Shown one piece after another: positions 8,524 through 15,922 of a stretch of 64,000 nt of DNA. The stretch comes from Flavobacterium sp. Root186. Lineage in GTDB: Bacteria > Bacteroidota > Bacteroidia > Flavobacteriales > Flavobacteriaceae. Positions within the stretch are counted from its first letter, which is position 1, and each line of letters begins with the position of its first letter. The stretch lies in assembly GCF_001428525.1 (NCBI RefSeq), contig NZ_LMHW01000011.1, forward strand, positions 124,001 to 188,000, written 5' to 3'. Both the position numbers and the translations under genes were made by a program. Under the pieces are notes generated by a model, which was given only the letters and a program-made list of their open reading frames with translations, ran no database searches and was not told the DNA's origin.

Positions 8524-8997
8524 TTATACTCCTAATAATAAAATATTATTAGTATTACCTCTTTTTGTGAAAGTAAAAATTTGTTTCTCAGCGGTTACAG
8601 AAGGTGCCCCAAATAACCATGTATGAGGTGTTGTAATTGCCCAAGTTATACTTACTCCAGGCAGTGTAATACCGTTAAAAATAAAACTGGCTGGCAAAGA
8701 AGCAGGAACTGTAATTGTACAGCTTGTTGTGAAAAGTATTGTTTTTCCGTGCCATGAAGAAGGAATAGTTTGACTTGCAGCGACTTCAACCTGATTAGCG
8801 ATATCTTGCTTGTTTGATAAATCGATATTTCCACTTCCTACAAGGGATTCTCCGTTGATTGTTTTAAGATTATTAGTCGTGACAAGCGTTCCGCTGCTAA
8901 ATTCTAATTCACCACTTTCATTAGTTACTAAAGTTTTATTTGGCTCATTTTTTTCTAAATCAGCTACCTTAATTCTGTTATATTTTGTTGTGCTCAT
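8524..8997 (-). CDS. Short tail-fibre protein with shared adaptor N-terminus
   Basis: 157 aa. Residues 1-35 (TKYNRIKVADLEKNEPNKTL, then GELEFSS) recur at the N-terminus of three other genes in the cluster, at 10283, 29543 and 31255. It continues with the phage-fibre motif KTINGESLVGSGNIDL and a compact beta domain ending in hydrophobic LLGV. No signal peptide. It probably attaches to the same site as its paralogues and carries or partners the LamG tip encoded three bases downstream. Confidence 0.7.
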   Translation of the reverse strand: MSTTKYNRIKVADLEKNEPNKTLVTNESGELEFSSGTLVTTNNLKTINGESLVGSGNIDLSNKQDIANQVEVAASQTIPSSWHGKTILFTTSCTITVPASLPASFIFNGITLPGVSITWAITTPHTWLFGAPSVTAEKQIFTFTKRGNTNNILLLGV

Positions 8998-9076
8998 TTT
9001 TTGTTTTATTAATTGTGATTAGATAGATTTTTTAAAATTTTTATGAAGTATGATATTTAAAGAAATTATATATCAT

Positions 9077-9178
9077 TTATATTTCTCCATCTGTTATTGT
9101 CCAATTGTTTGGTGTTGCAGTTAAAATTACTTTTCCTGCAGAAGCTGCTCTGTATTGTATTGAAGAAGTATTCACTAA
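9077..9178 (-). pseudogene. C-terminal remnant of a fibre-tip protein
   Basis: The minus strand reads NTSSIQYRAASAGKVILTAT then PNNWTITDGEI and stop. This is the common C-terminal strand of BspA-type leucine-rich surface proteins, but no start or body is attached. I read it as scar tissue from a replaced tip gene between the propeller and adaptor genes. The rest of the gap 8998-9205 is AT-rich with nothing recognisable. Confidence 0.45.
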
Positions 9179-9205
9179 ACAATTATATTATAGTGTATGC
9201 TGCAA

Positions 9206-10279
9206 TTAAAACTTATTATAGTATTTGTTATAATTTGATGCTGCCAGCAGTGATAAATCACTAGGTATTAAAGCATCTGCCATCATTATATTTGTTTTAT
9301 TGATATTATAGACTTCTAACATTTGATTAGAATTGTACATTCCGGAATAAATTTTCCCATTAGAAGCTAAATTACCAGTTGTCCATTTTAATGTAGTTGT
9401 ACCATAATTATTACCTATTAGTTTTGTTGTATTAGTTAATGTGTCTAATTCTAAAACCTTACCTATTTTGGCTGGAATAAAGTAAATTTTGCCGTTTAGG
9501 CCAATAATTCCACCACCTAGCCATTTTTGCTCGGAAGTATAGGTTGAACCAATCAATGCAGTTGTACTCGTATTAGGATTAAATTCTAAAATTCTATCAG
9601 CTCCAGTGTACGGTGTAAAATATAATTTTCCATTTGGAGCTAAAACAACTCCAGAATATTTTCCGGTTCCTGATAGAGAATCCCCTACTAGCGTAGTTGT
9701 ATCATTAGCAGGATTTATTTCTAAAATTTTATCGTTATTTAAAGGAGCACAATATATTTTTCCATTAAAAGCTAATACTCCTCCATACCAATTTGAGGTT
9801 GATCCAGAATAAGTATTGCCAATTAATGAAGTAATTCCTGTATTGGGATCCAGCTTTAAGACTCTTGAATTAGTGGTTGGTATAAAATAAATATTGCCGT
9901 TTGGCGCTAGTACTCCACCACTATAAGAAATACCTCCAACTTTGTCTAGTAATTCTGTTGTATCATTTGAAGGATTTATAACTAGTATTTTTGTAACATT
10001 TGATACCGATTGTGGAGCACAGTATATTTTTCCATTTGGCGCTAGTGTACCACCAACCCATTTATGATCTGATGTGACACCGTAAGAATTTCCTATCAAT
10101 GTCATTACCCCATTTACAGGATTAAATTTTAATACCCGACTTGCACCGCCAGGTATGTAATAAATACAGCCATTTGGTGCTAAAACAGAACCTATGTATT
10201 TTACAGATCCAGATAATGTAGTAGAAGTTAGTCTGGTGAAATTCTGCTTTCCAAATTCGTTATAGATTATAGGGTTCAT
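9206..10279 (-). CDS. Seven-bladed beta-propeller tip protein
   Basis: 357 aa without a signal peptide. About seven repeats of 45 residues, each of the form GGVLAPNGKIYxxP-xxxx-VLxxNP-xxxTTxLIG, span residues 22-325, the signature of a closed beta-propeller. The C-terminal 30 residues are non-repetitive. Propellers of this kind bind carbohydrates or proteins. It lies three bases after the adaptor gene at 10283-10810, mirroring the adaptor-plus-tip order of 8997-7771, so the two likely form one fibre. Confidence 0.75.
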   Translation of the reverse strand: MNPIIYNEFGKQNFTRLTSTTLSGSVKYIGSVLAPNGCIYYIPGGASRVLKFNPVNGVMTLIGNSYGVTSDHKWVGGTLAPNGKIYCAPQSVSNVTKILVINPSNDTTELLDKVGGISYSGGVLAPNGNIYFIPTTNSRVLKLDPNTGITSLIGNTYSGSTSNWYGGVLAFNGKIYCAPLNNDKILEINPANDTTTLVGDSLSGTGKYSGVVLAPNGKLYFTPYTGADRILEFNPNTSTTALIGSTYTSEQKWLGGGIIGLNGKIYFIPAKIGKVLELDTLTNTTKLIGNNYGTTTLKWTTGNLASNGKIYSGMYNSNQMLEVYNINKTNIMMADALIPSDLSLLAASNYNKYYNKF

Positions 10280-10282
10280 CCT

Positions 10283-10810
10283 TTATGCATTTGATATTCT
10301 TAATAAATCTATTGTTCCTATACTTACCAATGTAGCTGTGCTTCCTACAACTCCATTTAAGATAGCGGTTCCATCAACTTGAGTTAATGTTCGACCTTCA
10401 CCCTGAACAAATGAAATTTCTCCAGTACCAAATTTGGTATATGTTATGATATTATTAATTCCTCCTTTTACAGTAATGCTTATAGGATTTACGCCATTAT
10501 TAATGATGACATTTCGACCTTGCTGTTGCAGACCATTTGCATCAAGAGTATCAGTAGTTATATTGTTAACCCCGGTATTAATGGTAATTTGAGGCTTCAA
10601 TCCAGTATCAATTAAATCTTTCAATACTTTACCTTGTCTGGCATCTAATGCTTTTCCAGCATTAGTAAAATCAAGAGCATTATAGTTGTCAATTGAAATT
10701 TCATTAATATCTGTAAAGACTAATTCTCCAGTGCTATTAGTTGATAAAATTTTATCAGGCTGATTTTTTTCCAGATCAGCAACTTTTATTCTGTTATAAT
10801 TTGTATCCAT
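10283..10810 (-). CDS. Adaptor/fibre protein upstream of the propeller tip
   Basis: I place the start at 10810 (MDTNYNRIKVADLEK, 175 aa) because the shared adaptor module begins there; the frame extends 15 residues further upstream with no homology. After the module comes KALDARQGKVLKDLID, a motif common in phage tail fibres and also present in the 29543-31003 gene. The remainder is beta-rich (QITINTGVNNITTDTLD). The gene sits three bases ahead of the propeller gene. Confidence 0.7.
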   Translation of the reverse strand: MDTNYNRIKVADLEKNQPDKILSTNSTGELVFTDINEISIDNYNALDFTNAGKALDARQGKVLKDLIDTGLKPQITINTGVNNITTDTLDANGLQQQGRNVIINNGVNPISITVKGGINNIITYTKFGTGEISFVQGEGRTLTQVDGTAILNGVVGSTATLVSIGTIDLLRISNA

Positions 10811-10861
10811 TTTATATGATTTACTTGATTTGTGTGTATTGAATATCAAAATCAAATTAGT

Positions 10862-10983
10862 GGATTTGATTTTTTGTTTTGAAATTATTTAGGAAGATCT
10901 CCATTGGGAGAGCCAAAAGTTTGTAAAGATGAATTTACGGGAATGTTACCGCCAGTTTTACATAAACAAAGTTATCAGCATCA
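10862..10983 (-). pseudogene. Remnant of a second fibre-tip C-terminus
   Basis: Minus-strand reading gives DNFVYVK, then after a +1/-1 slip TGGNIPVNSSLQTFGSPNGD and LPK-stop. It has the look of the end of a tip protein, is frame-broken, and lies between an intact tip and an adaptor gene, like the fragment at 9077-9178. Confidence 0.4.
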
Positions 10984-10987
10984 ATAT

Positions 10988-11974
10988 TTAACTTATGTTA
11001 TTAGTTGATAAACTAATGATATTACTTAAGTCCGATTTATTGTAAAAATTGTCAACTGCCATTATACTAATAGTATAGTTGGTATTTTCTACAAAACCGT
11101 TAATTACATCACTAGATACTTTTAGATCTTGTTTGTAAACACCATTAACATATACTTCATAAAAATCTATACCATTTTGGGAATATGGAGGAGTAAATTG
11201 AAACTTCATGGAAGTATTATTAATAGGTGTCACCGATAAATCAATAACTGCATTTGGGGGTGTAAAATCTGTAACATATCTAACAATAGCCGATCTATTT
11301 GCAATTGCCCAGGCAATATCCTTATCCACAGCTCCAAAATAACTCGTTTGTGCTAGTGGACTTGCGTAAATCCTAAAACCGGTTTTATTTGAAGAAAATA
11401 CAAAGTTATTTAAGGCTGCTGATGAGCCGCTTCTTAAGACTGCTAGTTTTGGAATATAGACAATTTCTAATGAGGGACATCCATCCATACCCGAAAAACT
11501 CCACTCAGAGTAAGAAGCTTCTGGAAGAATTATTCGTTTTAGCTTAGGGTTTATTCTGAATGATCCATAGCGTCCTTTTAAATTAGTTACATTTGGCAAT
11601 GATATCTCCGCAAGATTTGTGTTAGTAAAAGATTCGTCTCCAGTATTTCGTAATCCATTTAATTTTATTTTCTGTAATAGTGTAGCCGATCTGAAAACCC
11701 GACTTTCATCTGTTACTGCGAGATTCTTTTCATCAATAAAATAAGTTATATTACTGTTCAACCAGCTACGATTTGGTAAGCTATAAGTACCTCCAATAAT
11801 TGCACATTCAATATTATTATCTAAAAGGCGGAACATTTTAATACGACTGGCAGAAATACCTAATTTGGTCGCTAATAATGCTGGTGTATTAATTGTGTCG
11901 CCAATACCGCCTATATATGTATTTATTTTATAATTGGATTTTCCAAAAATGGTATTTTGTATTAGTGAACTCAT
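10988..11974 (-). CDS. Leucine-rich-repeat fibre tip with FN3 domain
   Basis: 328 aa. The first 12 residues (MSSLIQNTIFGK) match the LamG tip gene at 7771-8520. Residues about 95-215 are BspA-like leucine-rich repeats (LQKIKLNGLRNTGDESFTN, LAEISLPNVTNLKG, CPSLEIVYIPKLAVL). Residues 235-325 are a fibronectin type III domain (PPNAVIDLSVTPINNTSMKF, YEVYVNGVYKQDL). No signal peptide, consistent with cytoplasmic assembly and release by lysis rather than export. A recognition tip is the likely role. Confidence 0.7.
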   Translation of the reverse strand: MSSLIQNTIFGKSNYKINTYIGGIGDTINTPALLATKLGISASRIKMFRLLDNNIECAIIGGTYSLPNRSWLNSNITYFIDEKNLAVTDESRVFRSATLLQKIKLNGLRNTGDESFTNTNLAEISLPNVTNLKGRYGSFRINPKLKRIILPEASYSEWSFSGMDGCPSLEIVYIPKLAVLRSGSSAALNNFVFSSNKTGFRIYASPLAQTSYFGAVDKDIAWAIANRSAIVRYVTDFTPPNAVIDLSVTPINNTSMKFQFTPPYSQNGIDFYEVYVNGVYKQDLKVSSDVINGFVENTNYTISIMAVDNFYNKSDLSNIISLSTNNIS

Positions 11975-12055
11975 TATTTATTGTGATTTTTTCTTATAAT
12001 TAAGACATGTTAACTTGTTGTTTATGAAAGGATTTTATATTCTTTTGATAATGAT

Positions 12056-12153
12056 TTAATTACAAATCAGCATTGGTCCAGCTTAAAATAAGAATGGCTG
12101 AATCTTGTTGAAATTAGATTCATTTCATTTTTCTCAATGCCGAATTTGTAATT
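12056..12153. repeat. Long-spaced imperfect inverted repeat
   Basis: TTTAATTACAAATCAGCATTG (12056 on) is mirrored by CAATGCCGAATTTGTAATTA at 12133-12153, with about 55 bases between. It lies in the gap between the Hint-domain gene and the leucine-rich tip. It could fold as a large mRNA stem or mark an old insertion; no coding capacity. Confidence 0.4.
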
Positions 12154-12194
12154 AAAAAATAAATTATTTTGTACTGCAGAAATCCAATTTTAAC

Positions 12195-13346
12195 TTATGG
12201 ATTCGGATTTTCTTCCTCTTTATAATTATGAGTTAAAATTCCATTTGCGAAATAGGTATGAAATGGATTTAATGTTAAAGGGAAAATTCTTCTTTTCTCT
12301 AAATTAATGGCAACAGATGTAACCGGAATGATTTCATTGTTAATCGTGTAAAGATTATCTCCAGCCTGAATATCTCCAAGAGCGATAAATCTCCAAAAAT
12401 CATCGCGCTGGATAAGCTGTAAGTGAGTTGGAGTAGCTTCTAACAATCCGTCGTTTACAATTATTGTTTTATAAGCATCTTTTTGCGTTAATTTAGTAAT
12501 TGGAGATGTTATTCTTTTTTCCAGTAAAGAATCAGAAGACCATTTGTATAATTCGCTGGCATTATTGGTATCAATAAGCGTTTCAATTTCAGCAGAAAGA
12601 AGTAATTGATCGAGATGTAATTCTTCAATCGCTTTTTTAGACCCATCTGGCAATGTAATTAAAGTGCCTTCAACGAAACAGCCGCTTCCGCCTGAACCGC
12701 CTGTAGAATTATTACCCGTTGTTTGATACGTTACATTACTTGATGTTGACAAACCAGCTGCACTTCTTGTTGCAACCTTATAATAATAAGTAGTATTTGG
12801 AGTTAACGAGTTATCTGAAAATGATTTTACATCTGGAGCGTTTAAAGATCGGTATGCTGTCCAATTATCACTACTTAAGTCATTTGTTCGAAATAATTGA
12901 TATCCCGTAATTCTTACATCATCATACGGAACAATCCATGATAAATTTATAGTCATTCCGTCACTTGAAAGACCGCTGGAGATAATTGGTGTATTAAGTA
13001 TACACGTTCCTAAATTATTTGCATACACTTGTGCATTTTCTTCCAGCCAGGCAATGGCTTGATTATTTGCGTCAGTAACACTAATATCAGATACAAACTG
13101 ATTTACATAAGCGGTAAGAGTGACTTCTGTACCAATTTCTCCCACAGAGCAGCTGTTCTTTCTTATAGTTTTAGTTTGTTCTGTATTATAATATCGTGCA
13201 CCAGGCGGACAGTTTGTTGTGTCTAAAATGGGTGCGATATAATCCGGATCAGTTACCACATTTGGTTTTGTTTCCCCAGTAGAACTGTCATCGTCTTTAT
13301 AGTATCTTTCTAATAAAGTAAAAGATTTATATCCTGTATTTGCCAT
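12195..13346 (-). CDS. DUF5977-FN3-Hint protein, probable self-processing fibre component
   Basis: 383 aa. Residues 45-115 are a DUF5977 unit (ARYYNTEQTKTIRKNSC ... QVYANNLGTC), residues 118-210 an FN3 domain, and residues 223-374 a Hint (hedgehog/intein) domain. The Hint domain starts at Cys223 (GCFVEGTLITLPDG) and ends at His373-Asn374 (YFANGILTHN), the residues needed for N-S acyl shift and Asn cyclisation. Only nine residues (YKEEENPNP) follow, so it resembles bacterial intein-like or autoproteolytic Hint domains rather than a splicing intein. Processing could release or crosslink the front part. It lies five bases after its DUF5977 paralogue. Confidence 0.8.
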   Translation of the reverse strand: MANTGYKSFTLLERYYKDDDSSTGETKPNVVTDPDYIAPILDTTNCPPGARYYNTEQTKTIRKNSCSVGEIGTEVTLTAYVNQFVSDISVTDANNQAIAWLEENAQVYANNLGTCILNTPIISSGLSSDGMTINLSWIVPYDDVRITGYQLFRTNDLSSDNWTAYRSLNAPDVKSFSDNSLTPNTTYYYKVATRSAAGLSTSSNVTYQTTGNNSTGGSGGSGCFVEGTLITLPDGSKKAIEELHLDQLLLSAEIETLIDTNNASELYKWSSDSLLEKRITSPITKLTQKDAYKTIIVNDGLLEATPTHLQLIQRDDFWRFIALGDIQAGDNLYTINNEIIPVTSVAINLEKRRIFPLTLNPFHTYFANGILTHNYKEEENPNP

Positions 13347-13351
13347 GCTGT

Positions 13352-14218
13352 TTAATAAGTTATTACGACTTTTGCTGTCGAAGAGTCTACATTATATGTT
13401 ATATATCCGATGTTAGTAACCTGATTTACATTATTTACCCAAGTTGGTGGATAAGGGATATTTTTAGAAAAATTGAGTTGTTGTATTTGAGAACCGTCTA
13501 CGTTTATAAAATCATATCCTGATTTTTCCATGGTTCCTCCTGAAAAAGTTGTGATCTCAATATCGATGTTTCCTGTCCCAATTTGACTAAACCAGGCACC
13601 AGCCATTCTAACAGGAATTGACTTTAATGAGTTATTATCAAAAGCCAGTTTGTCAAAATTAATCAAGCAGGCCTCGACACCATTATTTTCTCGATTATCT
13701 CCTGCGTACATAATATAAGATTCAGTAACTGTATTGTTGTTTGGTAACTCAGTTCCATGGCCGTGACCAAATCCCATATATTTGTTATCCCACTGTGTTC
13801 CTGTGCTGACAAACCCCGTAAAGGTGTCAAAATCTATACCCGCACCTAATGCCCACTTGTATCTTATTACCATGTAATCGAAAGGCTGTAATGTTATTGG
13901 CGGTTCAATTACACATGAAGGATTTGCGCCTCGCCAAGCCGTTTCTCTAATGCTGCAAATACCAGTGTTATTAGCATATGCCTGAACATTTGCATTAAGC
14001 CATGATTCAGCTTGTTCATTTGCATCAGCTACACTTTCAGTTGATACAAATTTATTAGCACTTGCAGTTAAAGTGACCAGATTTCCAGTTGTTGCTTTAG
14101 AACAATCATTCTTTTTAACCGCTAATGTTTTTTCTGTATTATAAAAAACCACCTCACCTTCGATTGGAGAGTAATTATCTAAATAATTAAAAGGTTTATA
14201 TGTTGTATTTTCTTCCAT
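13352..14218 (-). CDS. DUF5977 fibre protein, paralogue of the Hint protein
   Basis: 288 aa. Residues 20-95 are a DUF5977 unit (VVFYNTEKTLAVKKNDC ... VQAYANNTGIC) homologous to the next gene downstream. The C-terminal 180 residues form a beta-rich domain (PFDYMVIRYKWALGAGIDFD, FGHGHGTELP) that I do not recognise. No signal peptide, no Hint domain. The two genes look like a duplication in which the variable C-terminus was exchanged. Confidence 0.65.
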   Translation of the reverse strand: MEENTTYKPFNYLDNYSPIEGEVVFYNTEKTLAVKKNDCSKATTGNLVTLTASANKFVSTESVADANEQAESWLNANVQAYANNTGICSIRETAWRGANPSCVIEPPITLQPFDYMVIRYKWALGAGIDFDTFTGFVSTGTQWDNKYMGFGHGHGTELPNNNTVTESYIMYAGDNRENNGVEACLINFDKLAFDNNSLKSIPVRMAGAWFSQIGTGNIDIEITTFSGGTMEKSGYDFINVDGSQIQQLNFSKNIPYPPTWVNNVNQVTNIGYITYNVDSSTAKVVITY

Positions 14219-14296
14219 ACATTATGTTTTAGTAAATAATAATGTTGTCTTTTTGTTTTCTAAATACCATTAGAAAGTCATTGAACAATTGTTGTA

Positions 14297-14665
14297 TTAT
14301 GATGGCTGTGTTGGCCAAACAATAGATGTTAAGTCATCGAGACTAGTCAAATCCCTTAGGGCCTGTCTGTAATTTTTCCATTCTGTTTTTTTCTCTTCTG
14401 AAAGAGGCGAATCATCTAATTGAGTCCAGTCACTATCAGTTAACAATGTGTTTCGGGTTGTTCTTAAGTTTTCCAGAATATTTTCCTGACTTTGAATGAA
14501 AGGAGAGTAAGCATGTTTACCATTAATTACCTTGTAATTTTTTGATAAGGCTTCCTGCCACTCTTTTTCTGTTAAGTCAATATTTGGCTCCGAGATATTT
14601 TCATGAATTCCCTCCACATAAAAACCCGTGTATTCTCCATCTATGTTGTATGTTCCTTTATACAT
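14297..14665 (-). CDS. Phage tail assembly chaperone-like protein
   Basis: 122 aa. The C-terminal half has the signature of phage tail assembly/fibre chaperones: LRTTRNTLLTDSDWTQLDD, then EWKNYRQALRDL and IVWPTQP. In phages such proteins help fold or attach fibres encoded next to them and are good indicators of a true tail-fibre locus. Here it sits between the fibre trunk gene (14689-15834) and the DUF5977 tips. This is the clearest phage-tail marker in the region. Confidence 0.8.
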   Translation of the reverse strand: MYKGTYNIDGEYTGFYVEGIHENISEPNIDLTEKEWQEALSKNYKVINGKHAYSPFIQSQENILENLRTTRNTLLTDSDWTQLDDSPLSEEKKTEWKNYRQALRDLTSLDDLTSIVWPTQPS

Positions 14666-14688
14666 TTTTTTATTTTTAAATTTTATTA

Positions 14689-15834
14689 TTAATAACCAAT
14701 TGCAAACATATATCCAGTGCTTCCATCAATAATTGCATCATATGATGTATTAGTGACATTATAAACATGATTAAAACCTTTATTTCCTGATGAATTTCTG
14801 TAGGTAGATAAGACTACACTACTTGCTCTGTTAGGCCAGGTAATAGGAAAACTGTAGTTTGTAGAGCCATTAATTAAATACGCCCATTGTAATATTAGAC
14901 CGTTGCTAAATTTTTGATATCCATTGATTAAAGGTATACCATAAGGAGAATGTCCAGCATCATAATCAGAAGCGGTTGAGGTAGAAACCGAGCCATCTGC
15001 CATAAGATATTGGTTTGAAGCCCCGCCTGTTTTAATGAAACTTTTACTTTGGGTATCTCCGATAAAAGTTTTATTTCCGCCAATGGTTTGATTTGTAGTT
15101 AAATCGACATATTTTGAACTTAATTGCTGATCAGATATTGAGATTGAACTTGCAAACCAATAATCGACTTCAATATTTCGATTGCTTATTGTTTCAGAAA
15201 ACGTAATAACATTGGTGCCGTCAACTATTGAATAATCTTTATCTTCTCTAAGTAACTGCCCGTTTTTGTAAATTTTTATACTGTACTTTAGCGGCTTGTT
15301 TTGTAACGTAATCGTATCATTACTAAAGGTATCGGCACTAAAATTTTCTTTAAACGGAATGGAAGATTTTCCATACATGGAGTCAGAATCTTCTAATATT
15401 GGATTCATGTTCTGATACCAATAATTTATTTCGATATTTCTGCCGGTAATTCCCTCAGGGAAACTAATTTTTGCATGATCATAGTCTAATTCATAATCTT
15501 CATCTTCTGCTAACAACTGTCCGTTTTTGAATACTTTAACACTGTTTTCAATAGGCGGATGTTCTAATTCTACTAATGAGCCGGTGAAATCATCTCGATA
15601 TTCTTTTAAAGGGAAGTAACAGTTACCGGAAATAATTCCTGAATTTTGGAAAACAGATCTTAAAAGTGCGGGGGTAATATAATGCTCGTTAGATGTGCCA
15701 GTTTCGACCATTTGAAAATCGGCTTTGTCATCTTGTTTGTGAACGAAATTGTCAAAAATTTCGACAAAGTCAGCATGTGACGGAATGTCTCCATTTAGGA
15801 ATTTGCTGTGAAAATCATTTCTGCTTGTTGCCAT
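14689..15834 (-). CDS. Tail-fibre trunk protein
   Basis: 381 aa. The N-terminus (RNDFHSKFLNGDIPSHADFV, then EIFDNFVHKQDD) is the conserved attachment region of Bacteroidota phage-like fibres. Residues about 85-225 hold two tandem copies of a 65-residue beta unit, each with VKVFKNGQLLAEDEDY- or IKIYKNGQLLREDKDY-like centres and an 'NIExxYWY/F' end. The C-terminus (KFSNGLILQWAYLINGSTNY) is a typical fibre head. It is followed 23 bases later by the chaperone gene. Confidence 0.75.
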   Translation of the reverse strand: MATSRNDFHSKFLNGDIPSHADFVEIFDNFVHKQDDKADFQMVETGTSNEHYITPALLRSVFQNSGIISGNCYFPLKEYRDDFTGSLVELEHPPIENSVKVFKNGQLLAEDEDYELDYDHAKISFPEGITGRNIEINYWYQNMNPILEDSDSMYGKSSIPFKENFSADTFSNDTITLQNKPLKYSIKIYKNGQLLREDKDYSIVDGTNVITFSETISNRNIEVDYWFASSISISDQQLSSKYVDLTTNQTIGGNKTFIGDTQSKSFIKTGGASNQYLMADGSVSTSTASDYDAGHSPYGIPLINGYQKFSNGLILQWAYLINGSTNYSFPITWPNRASSVVLSTYRNSSGNKGFNHVYNVTNTSYDAIIDGSTGYMFAIGY

Positions 15835-15885
15835 GTTATTTAATTTTATTTCTTGCTTTAAATGTTTGTTTGATAAGGTCTGATT

Positions 15886-15921
15886 TAAATACCAATGAGG
15901 TTAATCATTGGTATTTATTGG
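15886..15921 (-). terminator. Terminator after the giant VWA gene
   Basis: TAAATACCAATGA / TCATTGGTATTTA hairpin directly after the stop of the 1925-aa gene, separating the giant-protein operon from the fibre genes. Confidence 0.65.
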
Positions 15922-15922
15922 T

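Noticed and set aside
9206..10279. Repeats considered as a possible CRISPR or DNA tandem array
   Set aside because: The periodicity is at protein level (45-residue blades) with diverged DNA, as expected for a beta-propeller.
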